This document shows, one piece after another, positions 36,701-44,086 of a DNA stretch of 64,000 nucleotides. The translations under genes and the position numbers were made by a program. This stretch comes from HNR sp040400085. Lineage in GTDB: Bacteria > Actinomycetota > Actinomycetes > Actinomycetales > Microbacteriaceae. The DNA lies in NCBI GenBank assembly GCA_040400085.1, contig JBBAQX010000007.1, positions 1-64,000 on the forward strand, written 5' to 3'. Positions within the stretch are counted from its first letter, which is position 1. Each line of letters opens with the position of its first letter. The notes under the pieces were generated by a model. The model searched no databases. It was not told the DNA's origin and saw nothing but the letters and a program-made list of their open reading frames with translations.

Positions 36701-38548
36701 AGTAGGCACACTTCCGGGCACAAACGTGAGATTAGCAGGAGTCCCGCCTATGGCAATGCCAGCTACCGTTGCACTGAGCGCATAGGTTTTTGCGCCGGTC
36801 GAGGTGAGCTTAGTCGTCGCAATCCCGAGATTATCGGTAGGAACGGTGGCGGGGTTTGCGACCATGCCTGCAGCAGGGGAGAACGTTACGCTGCTTCCGA
36901 CGACGACCTGGCCTGCTGTGTTCTTGACCGTCGCAGTAGCGGTGTAATAATCGCTGCCATTCGCGACCCTATTTGCCCCCGTGATCGCTAATTGTGAGGT
37001 ATCCGATGTGACCAGGGACGCCACAGTCGTGAGGATAGAGAGCGTGTTGTTTGTGAGATTGGGGTCGCTCACCCCCTCATCAGGAGTGATCAGAGCGCTC
37101 GTCGATGAAAGCAAATTTTTCGTGAGGTCGGTCGGGATTACCGCCGTTGCAGTGTAGTTTCCTGGTAGCCGATTAATAGGTACATCAGCTTTGACCTCAA
37201 GCCGGACGGAAGAACCCGGTGGGCCTCCCCACTCCTGTAGGAGCTTGCCCGTTCCGCTTCCCGTCGACGTGCCGCAGACCGCCCCACCGCTCGGAGTGCA
37301 GGTCCAGCGCACATTGGTGAATATCGAGCTGAGATCGCTAGAGATCCGGGCGAACTCCGTCGTCCCGTCTGTGCGGATCCTACCCGGTCCTGCATTTGAC
37401 GCGCTGAAGGTGAATCCCACGTCTGTCTTGCCTGGCTGAAGCAATGGCAGGCTGACCGTTGGGCCGGTCGCTCCCGTGGGAGTCGCCGAGACTCCGATAG
37501 AAGCGTCGGCTGAGGTGCTGGCTCTGATGTTGTCGATCTCAGTGTATTGAGTGGCACCACCTGTCGATGCTGCGAAGCCGAAGCGTAGATTGCTAGGAAT
37601 TATGTCGAAGATCGTGCTCGTGTCGGGAATCTGATAGGTTAGAAAATCTTTGAAGAGGCTGCTGGGTTCCTGCCCCACGGTGGTGAGCGCGCTAATCGAT
37701 ACGCTGAGGAGCGGGCGATGACCCGGTTGCGGAGTAACCGACACGGTCGCCCGCCGATACATCGCGGCGCTTGTCGATACTCCTGTCTGGGTGAGGGTGG
37801 TACCCTCGGTGGCGGTGAGTTTCTTACCCGTTGCGTAAAGGTATTGCTGACCGCAGGTGGCGCCGCTCCCCATTCCTCCATCGCCGGACCCGCGAATTAC
37901 TACTGAATTGGGGGATGCAGCTCGGGCCACCCCTTCGTTTCGTTCGCCACCGCCAGTGACAGCACTCGTCGAAAAGTTGCCGTATGCGTCAAAGCCGACT
38001 CCGAGGTATCCGTTCTGGAGGCCATCACCTGTGCATGAGGAACTATAGGAAAGCCCACTTCCTGCGGCCCCTAGTCGAGCCGGTGTGAATGAGGGGTTAT
38101 CCGCGTTCTGCAAGAAAAACGAGAATCCGTCTCCTGGCCCCACCGTTCCCGTAGAATATGCACGAAAATCAAATTGGACAGAGGCTCCCTCGGCGGTCGA
38201 AATTGTGTTTTTGCTGATAATACCGCTGCTTTGGTTCTTGGCATTCGAGGTGAGCTGAAGCCAGCCCTTTCCCGCGGCTCCCGATTGGGCAGCGTTAGTG
38301 CCGGTAAGCTTTGGGCTTCCGAAGGCTGTCCAAGACGTGTTAGACGCAAAGGTCTGACCCGATGTGCCGAAGTCAAAATTTTCTAGGACAGGAAAGTCGA
38401 TTTGTGCCGCATTTGCCGCGGAGACGGGCATCGCCAACTGTCCAGCTACCACCAGCCCGATTATCGTGGTGACGGATAACCCTCGGGTGAGCAGAGCTCG
38501 GCTGCGAGTTTCTCTGGTTGTGCGAGAACCACTACGTTGAGACCTCAT
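30794..38548 (-). CDS. Giant cell-wall-anchored adhesin with lectin-like head and 20 Ig-like repeats
   Basis: 2,584 residues. Reading order: an export signal with long basic n-region and cleavage near residue 47 (VSAANA); a legume-lectin-like domain (about 50-350, FSFFLQNADN and GYLGVGFDAYGNF); a DUF11-like module (about 350-525); 13 invasin/Big_1-like repeats of ~100 residues (about 530-1850), each with an ANG...VRDAxGNPVxG pattern; seven Big_6-like repeats of ~82 residues (about 1850-2427); a final small domain; a Ser/Gly linker; and the sorting signal LVVTG (2532-2536), a hydrophobic helix and RRR. LVVTG fits LAxTG-type sortase E signals of actinobacteria. Good GAGG site before ATG. Likely a long stalk presenting a glycan-binding head. 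Confidence 0.85.
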   Translation of the reverse strand: MRSQRSGSRTTRETRSRALLTRGLSVTTIIGLVVAGQLAMPVSAANAAQIDFPVLENFDFGTSGQTFASNTSWTAFGSPKLTGTNAAQSGAAGKGWLQLTSNAKNQSSGIISKNTISTAEGASVQFDFRAYSTGTVGPGDGFSFFLQNADNPSFTPARLGAAGSGLSYSSSCTGDGLQNGYLGVGFDAYGNFSTSAVTGGGERNEGVARAASPNSVVIRGSGDGGMGSGATCGQQYLYATGKKLTATEGTTLTQTGVSTSAAMYRRATVSVTPQPGHRPLLSVSISALTTVGQEPSSLFKDFLTYQIPDTSTIFDIIPSNLRFGFAASTGGATQYTEIDNIRASTSADASIGVSATPTGATGPTVSLPLLQPGKTDVGFTFSASNAGPGRIRTDGTTEFARISSDLSSIFTNVRWTCTPSGGAVCGTSTGSGTGKLLQEWGGPPGSSVRLEVKADVPINRLPGNYTATAVIPTDLTKNLLSSTSALITPDEGVSDPNLTNNTLSILTTVASLVTSDTSQLAITGANRVANGSDYYTATATVKNTAGQVVVGSSVTFSPAAGMVANPATVPTDNLGIATTKLTSTGAKTYALSATVAGIAIGGTPANLTFVPGSVPTSGANSPTLTLSSAGAVANGVAGETATVTLTDANGNPVTGKAASLAISANPAPGVTFTGFTEATPGVYTATLKSQIAGAKQITVNYDSTGANINIGPQTVTFVPGPAVVGPGLSTVSISANSQPANNTAEHVLTVTLRDAGGNAISGLASSLAGSAPTGTRVSSFIQVTPGVYEARVASTVAGDKSVAVTLQQGENALAVGSVTAAFIAGPASAMNSIFTVSEGNKVAGVQQHSATVTVRDAFGNIVVDQNVVFSSGAQVEGEATVASGPSGTASVQISSTSAGTFAVAATIQGNQVGGTAKSVAFVAGAPSLSDGKTVLRVSAGDVEANGAASHDVTVSVRDALGNPVPGARVVFSIDPAVTVVNDGALEVTTLASGDATVQLASSASGTYPVSASVDGTALGSANGAPATLSFRAGAPDATKSSWTASPSASVVANGTDSFEATVTMRDAQGNPVPGAAATFSVPDSVQIVEDGPYLTTVDGTITVHLVSLVSGEAAVSAAIGSDRVGEERMIKFVAGPPNFDEGGVSLSVSTGDRVASGGDAHEAKVVVLDANENPVKDATVAFSVDSPASLGSSTATTDATGTATVAVYSETAGTFQVSATVNGTSVTGGNQRSATFVAGPASEEASTFRVLSRETAIANGGDNYTLEAKVLDAHNNPVAGVTVAFDYPAAVVGDATATTGADGVATAELATIKAGDYEVSARIGPTQIGDAKTLTYVAGEPDISGGGSELSYTSGTRVANGADSHRVTALVRDASLNPVKGAEVTFTVAAPGTALTPLTATTTSDGTVAVDVASETAGSILVTASVGGKQIVSGGPAEIVFVAGQLSIANSRFEITPSGPIRANDVAQFSAVVTARDRFNNPISGLAAAFTFDQAINGSPTVETLPSGQAVSLLTSTRAGKYPVSASINNQPVGDPIDITFEAGPVAVNESTFSVTPGNVEANGTARHTATVTVRDAYDNPVTGAEVIFTVDPSATGGATVRSGDNGEATTNITSTTSGNYGVSAQINGVAVGRENVSFISGAASAAASSWSITPEGTVTANGSDHYQATVNVTDEKGNAVAGAELSFANPGEAGILESGPYITGQDGTLKITIASTKALKSSFQPLLGGDTIGSASTLIFEAGEAFANASDLIASPVIAESNGSQKVIVTVILRDVFGNQLSAGGADVKILSTRGAVSDITDRGDGTYEAAVTSLTEGPATLTFSVGSRPGGEQQTVNFLRGPTNPTADPSRGSRITGTGDPGSTIQVTNAAGDVIALTKVGPDGTYSIVPSPTPGDGEKLSILAIDINGFQSGKTDLTIDATSPSAPSVAPSNGSVIFGTAEPGSTITITDASGNVIATLTTAEDGRFEFAPSAPDEDGAKFSITSTDAAGNVSPAAPLTIDGSAVNPPTLSPTNGTGFEGTGTPGNTVIVTLPGGEKVEVPVDDSGTWKVGPFAPDQFKNGDTVSVAQRNPAGTVSPASEQEIDTVAPASATLNPSNGKTISGGSISPDDIIVVTDEAGTPIAGTTTIDEKGDFIFTPDSPITNGTIVNVNILDPAGNKSGATPATIDATPPAPAIPNMSNGKSISGRGVEKGSTVTLLDSQGNTIPSTVQVNDDGTFSITPVEPLQGDAEYSLVISDRAGNTSESTPVIVDTTPPSPPTLRPSNGTTIEGGPLQQGETVRVVDENGDAIPGNIVLNEDGTFVFTPTKPLAEGSQAKVIVTDRVGNQVTEEASIDTAKPDSPSINPSDGSSMSGCAEPGSTVTIRNDVGEILATTTAAEDCSYSVAFQPELQRGSTVTVTTTDPSGNESKAMSLRLGLARAEVQETRLPRGETQIATGIGFQPGETVHAIVHSDPVEVGVQTADSQGGVRFVFAIPTDLQTGNHSVEISGERSGSTQAQFEVVEAATSGSGSSGGSAGDADSSNGNGGLVVTGSDPGIILPLAALLAAAGVLLAVAALRRRSLHGTRSQRDQGSQHRNTKK

Positions 38549-38766
38549 TTTAACCTCGGATTATTAATGCAGAAAACCGTTAGGTTGCTATATTTTTTTT
38601 GCGAGCATCCACACGTTTTCTCTGCCCGTGAGATAAAACTAGACCAGTGCGACCTTCAGTCGCCAGGGCTATTCTTGTCAAAATTAAAAGTCACAGTAAA
38701 CTTCCAGCAGCGTGGGAAAGTTCGGAGGATACACCTTTGAAATCGCTTTGAACCGATAAAAAAGGG

Positions 38767-38794
38767 TTAAGAGTGCTGGCTCTCGCGCTAGACT
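38767..38794 (+). promoter_or_regulatory. Candidate promoter for the leader ORF and CNNM genes
   Basis: TTAAGA (38767-38772) and TAGACT (38789-38794) are 16 bases apart. Transcription would begin around 38801-38804, at the ATG of a 25-codon ORF, so the message may be leaderless. The remaining gap back to the adhesin start at 38548 is AT-rich, carries an eight-T run near 38592, and has no convincing gene. Confidence 0.35.
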
Positions 38795-38803
38795 AATTCA
38801 TCT

Positions 38804-38881
38804 ATGGACGACCCTCCCTCTCTTCAACCGGTTACACACGGACGCGCACAAGCACAGAATGCGCGGTGTGACCGGTGCTAA
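38804..38881 (+). CDS. Possible 25-residue leader peptide upstream of the CNNM gene
   Basis: ATG at 38804 opens 25 codons (MDDPPSLQPV...RCDRC) ending TAA at 38879-38881, overlapping the GTG start of the next gene by seven bases in another frame. There is no ribosome site, but the predicted transcript start coincides with the ATG. It may couple translation to the transporter-like gene. Hypothetical. Confidence 0.3.
   Translation: MDDPPSLQPVTHGRAQAQNARCDRC
38828..38875 (+). promoter_or_regulatory. Hairpin occluding the CNNM start codon
   Basis: CCGGTTACAC...CGCGCA (38828-38848) pairs with TGCGCGGTGTGACCGG (38860-38875), with one mismatch and a five-base bulge. The right arm ends on the first base of the GTG start, so the RNA would hide the initiation region unless a ribosome on the leader ORF opens it. 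Confidence 0.4.
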
Positions 38882-40194
38882 CCGATTTAATGCTGCTCGG
38901 CATAGGTTTATTGCTGACGATCGGAACCGGATTCTTCGTGGCATCCGAGTTTGCGCTCGTGAACCTGGACCGAGCAGAACTCGAAGCCAGGCAGGAGCGG
39001 GGCGAACCCCGACTGGCAAAAACAATCTCAGCCCTCAAGATCACGTCGACTCACCTATCGAGCGCGCAATTGGGTATTACCCTCACCACACTTCTGACCG
39101 GGTACACAATGGAACCTGCGATCAGTAGGATGCTTGCCGGCCCTCTCGAAGCTCTGGGCCTTCCGCCCGCACTGCTGCGCCCCTTATCCGCGACAATCGG
39201 AATAGTCGTGGCGACCCTGCTCTCGATGATCATCGGCGAGCTTGTGCCTAAAAACCTAGCCCTCGCAAAACCGATGAGTACCGCGAAGGTTGTTATTCCT
39301 TTCCAATTGCTATTCACCGCGGTCTTCAAACCTGCCGTTTCCCTGCTCAACAACAGCGCAAACGGTGTGCTTCGGATGGTCGGAATCGAGCCGAAGGAAG
39401 AACTCTCTGGCGCCCGCTCCGCCGAGGAGCTGTCGTCATTGGTACGCCGGTCGGCCCTAGCCGGTCTCCTGGAAGCCGATACCGCGACCCTGTTGAATCG
39501 GACTCTTCGCTTTAGCGAGCACACAGCGGCGGATGTCATGACCCCACGCATGAGAATCATGGCAGTTCATCGAGGAGATCCCGCAGAAAGCGTCCTCGAG
39601 GCGGCCCGCAAAACAGGGTTTTCGCGTTTCCCCGTGATCGGCGAGGACCAAGACGATGTCGTAGGAATCGTTCACGTGAAGCAGGCAATATCTGTCCCGA
39701 GAGAAAAGCGTTCCGAGGTGCCAACAGCCGCCCTTCAAGAGGAGGCGCTTCGCGTCCCAGAGACGATGAAGTTGGACGTGTTGCTTGCAGAACTCAGGGG
39801 CAGGGGATACCAGATGGCTGTCGTTGTCGACGAGTACGGGGGAACCGCAGGAATCGCTACGCTCGAGGACCTCGTGGAGGAGATCATCGGCGAAGTAGCT
39901 GACGAACACGACCGCGCCCGGGCGGATGTTGTGCGAGGCAAAGACTCCCTCACCTTCCCGGGGGCGCTACGCCCGGATGAACTTTTTGATAGAAGCGGCG
40001 TGAAAGTCCCGGAAGACGGGCCCTTCGAGACCGTCGCCGGGTTTGTCATCAGCGAGCTCGGGCGGCTACCCGTGGTAGGCGATGTTGTGCATCTACCCGG
40101 GGGCGAACTTCGCGTTGAGCGTCTCGACGGCAGGCGCATAGACCGGATCCGGTTTACCCCAACGATTGAGCAGGAAGGAGCAGACGATGAGTGA
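38875..40194 (+). CDS. CNNM/HlyC-CorC family membrane protein (DUF21-CBS-CorC_HlyC), first copy
   Basis: 439 residues. A DUF21 transmembrane domain (about 1-145, with the early FFVASEFALVNLDRAELE signature) is followed by paired CBS domains (about 205-330, VMTPRMRIMAVHRG and GVVH-like segments), then a CorC/HlyC domain (about 345-430). The family is linked to magnesium or cobalt homeostasis and is often misnamed hemolysin. GTG at 38875 has a weak site and lies in a hairpin; an ATG at 38890 is the alternative. The next gene overlaps it by eight bases and encodes a paralogue, suggesting a heteromeric pair. Confidence 0.85.
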   Translation: MLTDLMLLGIGLLLTIGTGFFVASEFALVNLDRAELEARQERGEPRLAKTISALKITSTHLSSAQLGITLTTLLTGYTMEPAISRMLAGPLEALGLPPALLRPLSATIGIVVATLLSMIIGELVPKNLALAKPMSTAKVVIPFQLLFTAVFKPAVSLLNNSANGVLRMVGIEPKEELSGARSAEELSSLVRRSALAGLLEADTATLLNRTLRFSEHTAADVMTPRMRIMAVHRGDPAESVLEAARKTGFSRFPVIGEDQDDVVGIVHVKQAISVPREKRSEVPTAALQEEALRVPETMKLDVLLAELRGRGYQMAVVVDEYGGTAGIATLEDLVEEIIGEVADEHDRARADVVRGKDSLTFPGALRPDELFDRSGVKVPEDGPFETVAGFVISELGRLPVVGDVVHLPGGELRVERLDGRRIDRIRFTPTIEQEGADDE

Positions 40195-41236
40195 TTGGGC
40201 CGGAATCGGTTGGCTATTTGTCCTGCTCGCCGGAAACGCTTTTTTCGTGGGGGCAGAGTTTGCGGTTATCTCTGCGCGGCGCTCGCAGATCGAGCCTCTC
40301 GCAGAGCAGGGTAAACGCAGCGCGAAGACGGCGCTTTTCGCCATGGAGCACGCGACGGCGATGCTCGCGACCTGTCAGCTCGGAATTACCGTGTGTTCCC
40401 TGCTTATCTTGAACGTATCCGAACCGGCGATTCATCACCTGCTTTCGGTTCCTCTCGAGCTAACCGGATGGTCATATGAGGTGGTCTCGATAGTAGCGTT
40501 TGTGATCACCCTGCTGTCCGTATCATATTTGCACGTGGTTTTTGGTGAAATGATTCCAAAGAATATGTCGTTTTCGCTTCCGGATAGGGCCGTGCTTCTG
40601 CTTGCACCACCGCTTGTCCTCTTCGCTAATATTTTCAAACCGGTTATCGTGTTTTTGAATGCGACGGCTAACGGCATCCTTCGATTGTTTCGGGTAGAGC
40701 CCAAAGACGAAGCGAATAGTACGTTTACGCTTGATGAGGTCGCAACGATTGTGAACCAATCCACAAAGGAGGGCCTGCTCGCTGATACCACGGGCACGCT
40801 CAGCGCCGCGTTTGAGTTCACCGAGAAAATCGTCAAGAACGTTGCCATTCCGCTTGATAAGCTCGTGACGCTCCCCGAGGCCACGGCGACCCCGGGGGAC
40901 GTTGAAGCCGCCGTGACTAAACACGGCTTCTCGCGGTATGTACTTGTTGACGATGACCACGAGCCCCAAGGTTACGTTCACCTTAAGGACGTGATAGACC
41001 TTGATGAGGATGAGCTGCACGATCCGCTCCCCACCAAACGGGTCCGTCGTATGGTGTCGCTCTTCGAGGATACTGACCTTGAGGATGCGCTTGCCAAGAT
41101 GCAGCGAACAGGAGCCCACCTTGCGCGGGCCTTCGACTCTGAGGGGACCACGACAGGCGTGCTCTTTCTGGAAGATATCGTCGAGGAGCTCGTCGGAGAG
41201 GTGCACGACGCCACGCGGCGGGGGCGTTTCTCATGA
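40187..41236 (+). CDS. CNNM family membrane protein (DUF21-CBS), second copy without CorC domain
   Basis: 349 residues. It has the DUF21 membrane domain (about 1-145, FFVGAEFAVISARRSQIE) and a CBS pair (about 205-335) but stops there, lacking the CorC_HlyC domain of its neighbour. ATG at 40187 is chosen for AAGGAG seven bases upstream; it begins inside the first gene, which ends at 40194. Tandem long/short CNNM pairs are common in actinobacteria. Its end overlaps nnrD by four bases. Confidence 0.85.
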   Translation: MSDWAGIGWLFVLLAGNAFFVGAEFAVISARRSQIEPLAEQGKRSAKTALFAMEHATAMLATCQLGITVCSLLILNVSEPAIHHLLSVPLELTGWSYEVVSIVAFVITLLSVSYLHVVFGEMIPKNMSFSLPDRAVLLLAPPLVLFANIFKPVIVFLNATANGILRLFRVEPKDEANSTFTLDEVATIVNQSTKEGLLADTTGTLSAAFEFTEKIVKNVAIPLDKLVTLPEATATPGDVEAAVTKHGFSRYVLVDDDHEPQGYVHLKDVIDLDEDELHDPLPTKRVRRMVSLFEDTDLEDALAKMQRTGAHLARAFDSEGTTTGVLFLEDIVEELVGEVHDATRRGRFS

Positions 41237-42111
41237 GTGAGCGCGTTCCTACCTTTTCCAGGGATGACGCCACCCCATGGATCGCGGTGCCGAGCGCCAC
41301 CGACGATAAATACGCCAGGGGAGTGCTCGGCCTCATCACCGGATCATCCGCGTATCCCGGCGCGGCCCTTCTGGGAGCTGAGTCCGCCCTGCGAACGGGA
41401 CTGGGGATGCTTCGCTACTATGGCACACGTGAGCTGGCCGATAGTGTCCTAGCCCTCCGTCCGGAGGCGGTGACACAGCCTGGCCGGGTCCAGGCTTGGG
41501 CCCTTGGCTCGGGCATCGACGAATCACGGCGGACGCCCAGCCTGGAGCAGCTGCTGAACGAGGCCTGCGCGTCGGGGCTGCCATGCGTGCTTGATGCTGG
41601 AGCGCTCGACCTTATCGATACCGTTCGCGGGCCCTGCGTGATCACCCCTCACGCCCGCGAGTTGGCGAGGATTCTGAACCGTCACACGCCGAACGCCGTC
41701 TCTGACGCAGGTGTCTCTGGCTCACTGGTCTCCGACGCAGAGATCAGCGCAGACCCGGTGCGTTTCGCTCGATTAGCGGCGAGGATGCTGGGCGTCACCG
41801 TTCTCCTGAAAGGCAGCGAATCTGTCGTCGCCTCGCACACCGGGAGGGCGGTGCGGCTTCCGACGGCGACGCCATGGCTCGCAACTGCGGGAACCGGTGA
41901 CGTGCTCGCAGGTATCTTGGGTGCCCTCGTCGCTACCCATTCTGGTGCCATCTCCGACGGCGATGATTGCCTCGTCGAGTTGTCAGCCTCCGCCTGTACA
42001 ATTCACGCGCTCGCGGCGGAAAAAGCGAGCGGGGGAGGACCCCTGGTCGCGTTCGAGGTTGCGTCTCACGCGGGTCGGGCCGTGGCTGAACTTCTCAGTC
42101 GTTCTGCATAG
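41233..42111 (+). CDS. nnrD: ADP-dependent (S)-NAD(P)H-hydrate dehydratase
   Basis: 292-residue YjeF C-terminal domain enzyme of the ribokinase-like fold, repairing hydrated NAD(P)H with ADP as energy source. Visible signatures are the N-terminal KYARGVLGLITGSSAYPGAA block, the CVITPHARELARI segment and the C-terminal TAGTGDVLAGILGAL, which contains the catalytic aspartate. The epimerase half found fused in many bacteria is absent, so that activity must be encoded elsewhere. ATG overlaps the upstream CNNM stop by four bases. Confidence 0.9.
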   Translation: MSERVPTFSRDDATPWIAVPSATDDKYARGVLGLITGSSAYPGAALLGAESALRTGLGMLRYYGTRELADSVLALRPEAVTQPGRVQAWALGSGIDESRRTPSLEQLLNEACASGLPCVLDAGALDLIDTVRGPCVITPHARELARILNRHTPNAVSDAGVSGSLVSDAEISADPVRFARLAARMLGVTVLLKGSESVVASHTGRAVRLPTATPWLATAGTGDVLAGILGALVATHSGAISDGDDCLVELSASACTIHALAAEKASGGGPLVAFEVASHAGRAVAELLSRSA

Positions 42112-42134
42112 GCAGGCCCCGCGTTGGCATGCCT

Positions 42135-42758
42135 TTATCGGGTAGTATCGGGATCATCACCGAGGCGGTGTGCGTCCAGGGTAAATGTGATCGTTCCTGT
42201 AGGGTACCCCTGGAGAGCGGGAAAGCTTCTGATGAAGCCCTCGGTGAGGTCGAAGCTACCGGTAATGACGCCCTCATCCTGATTTATGGAGGCCGTGATG
42301 GTGACAGCGGTCGGGGCTGAGTCTCCTTCGACGCTCATCGTCCCGTAGGCGGTGGAACCGTCCCGTCCTATGTAGCAGGGCTCGGTGAGTGTAAATGTTA
42401 CGGTCGGAAATCCCTGAGTCTTCATGTCAAGCGACGCGCTGGTGAGCATCTCATTGGTGACACTGATCGAGCCTGTGGTAGCCGCTGCAACGGGGATTTT
42501 AATCCCGGCGGAGCTTCCCGAACCAGCAGGAGTGACGTCTATGGACGTGCCCCTCGTTTCGTAATTGATCGATTCGGGGATGCTGAGTGCACTGGTTTCG
42601 TTCGCAACTATCGGTGGCCCGGGTGATTGAGTTGCTGGTGTGTTTTCGTTCGAAGCGTTCTCGGCGCTGGTCATCAGCGATGAGACGATCGACGCGGCGA
42701 GGAAGAGGACGACGGTGGCGAACACAAGGAAGAGCGCAATCCGCAGTCTGTAAGCCAT
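42135..42758 (-). CDS. Membrane-anchored secreted protein of unknown function
   Basis: 207 residues. A single N-terminal hydrophobic helix (about 6-28) is followed by a Ser/Thr/Asn/Pro-rich linker to about residue 60, then an all-beta-looking domain of ~145 residues rich in Thr, Ser and Gly. Only one cysteine (in LTEPCYIG) occurs in the domain. The late segment GSFDLTEGF...TFTLDAHRL is reminiscent of YceI-type beta barrels but I would not assign that family. ATG at 42758 with GAGAGGG upstream. Convergent with nnrD. Confidence 0.6.
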   Translation of the reverse strand: MAYRLRIALFLVFATVVLFLAASIVSSLMTSAENASNENTPATQSPGPPIVANETSALSIPESINYETRGTSIDVTPAGSGSSAGIKIPVAAATTGSISVTNEMLTSASLDMKTQGFPTVTFTLTEPCYIGRDGSTAYGTMSVEGDSAPTAVTITASINQDEGVITGSFDLTEGFIRSFPALQGYPTGTITFTLDAHRLGDDPDTTR

Positions 42759-42872
42759 GGAATCCCTCTCTGCCTGTTCGCGATAAAACCAACAGGTTTA
42801 GCGTAACCAGACGAGGTGAAAGGAGTATGTGAGCTGGCTGGTGTTTCCCGGTATTCCAACAATTTCTTGTGG

Positions 42873-44084
42873 TCAGACCTCGATGCTCAGTAGGCGGCGG
42901 AGACTCCGGCCCATTTCCTCGAACTCGATGAGAAACCCGTCATGACCAAACTTTGAGTCGAGCACGGCGGGCAGGTCACCATCAATATTGCCGGGGACAC
43001 CCGCCGCAATAGCCTGCTGCCCCTCAAAGGGGAACAGCCTGTCACTCGGTATGCCAATGACCAGGGTAGGCATCCTGACGTTGGCGAGTGCCTGGTCGAG
43101 ACCACCCCTGCCCCTGCCGATATCGTGTGAGTTCATGGCGTTTACCAGGGTCACATAGCTATTCGCGTCAAATCTGCGCGTGAATTTGTTCCCGTGGAAA
43201 TCCAAATAGGATTCAACTGCGAACCGTCCCCCTCCGCCCAGCGGGCTGAGCATGCTTTGCCAGGAGCGCCCGAAACGATCGTTAAGCTCGGTGTGGCTGC
43301 GATAGTTCAGCAGGGCCATGCGGCGCGCGAGGGCGAGCCCGTGGTGCGGGCCGTTACCGTCGCCGGCCTCATAGTAATTGCCGGAGCGGAAGGCCGGATC
43401 CGAGCGGATAGCCTCCAGCTGCACCAGGTTGACGCCAATCTGGTCTGCGGTGGTTACGGGCGGCGCCGCGATGACGGCGAGGCGGCGCACCAGTTCGTTG
43501 TGCTGGACGCCCCACTCGAGTGCGTGCATCCCACCCATTGAACCGCCGATGACGGCGGCCCACCTTGGAATCCCGAGGGTGCGGGTAAATGCGAGTTGAG
43601 CTGCTACCTGGTCGCGAATCGTCAGATGCGGAAAGCGTGAGCCCCACTCCGTGCCGTCGGGTGCGAGAGATGCCGGTCCCGTACTGCCCTGGCAGCCTCC
43701 AAGCATATTGGGCGCAACGATATACCACTCGTCGGTATCGAGGGCCTTACCCGGTCCGACGATGCTCTCCCACCACCCGTCGGTGTGATGCCCAGGACCT
43801 GCCTGGCCTCTCAGGTGACTGTCACCCGTGAGCGCGTGAAGCACAAGGACTGCGTTATCTTGTTCGGCGTTGAGGGTGCCGAATGTTTCGTAGGCGATGC
43901 GAACGGAGGGGATGCTGTCGCCGTGTTCGGTTGTCAGCTCGCCGACGTCGCAAAATTGGCGATTTCCGATCGCATCGCCGTCACGCCAGGCACCAGAGGT
44001 CGCCGGCTTGCCGATGAGCGAGCGGATCTGAGCATCGGTGATGAAATCCGACGGGAACGAATCTTCGTGAGTCTGCCAATCCAT
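42873..44084 (-). CDS. metX: Homoserine O-acetyltransferase
   Basis: 403 residues; acetylates homoserine with acetyl-CoA as the first committed step of methionine synthesis. Alpha/beta fold with nucleophile elbow GGSMGG (serine nucleophile), the early AYETFGTLN and HALTGDSH family segments, and the C-terminal FGHDGFLIE containing the catalytic His. It starts two bases after the metY stop, so the pair forms metY-metX. Acetyl versus succinyl specificity cannot be read with certainty, but actinobacterial members use acetyl-CoA. Confidence 0.92.
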   Translation of the reverse strand: MDWQTHEDSFPSDFITDAQIRSLIGKPATSGAWRDGDAIGNRQFCDVGELTTEHGDSIPSVRIAYETFGTLNAEQDNAVLVLHALTGDSHLRGQAGPGHHTDGWWESIVGPGKALDTDEWYIVAPNMLGGCQGSTGPASLAPDGTEWGSRFPHLTIRDQVAAQLAFTRTLGIPRWAAVIGGSMGGMHALEWGVQHNELVRRLAVIAAPPVTTADQIGVNLVQLEAIRSDPAFRSGNYYEAGDGNGPHHGLALARRMALLNYRSHTELNDRFGRSWQSMLSPLGGGGRFAVESYLDFHGNKFTRRFDANSYVTLVNAMNSHDIGRGRGGLDQALANVRMPTLVIGIPSDRLFPFEGQQAIAAGVPGNIDGDLPAVLDSKFGHDGFLIEFEEMGRSLRRLLSIEV

Positions 44085-44086
44085 TG

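Noticed and set aside
30794..38548. Adhesin repeats as an artefact of misassembly or a non-ribosomal enzyme
   Set aside because: Repeats are diverged in sequence, the frame is intact over 7.7 kb, and signal peptide and sorting signal lie at the correct ends.
38537..38740. 67-codon plus-strand ORF at the adhesin start
   Set aside because: Overlaps the adhesin start codon region, is AT-rich and has no recognisable product.
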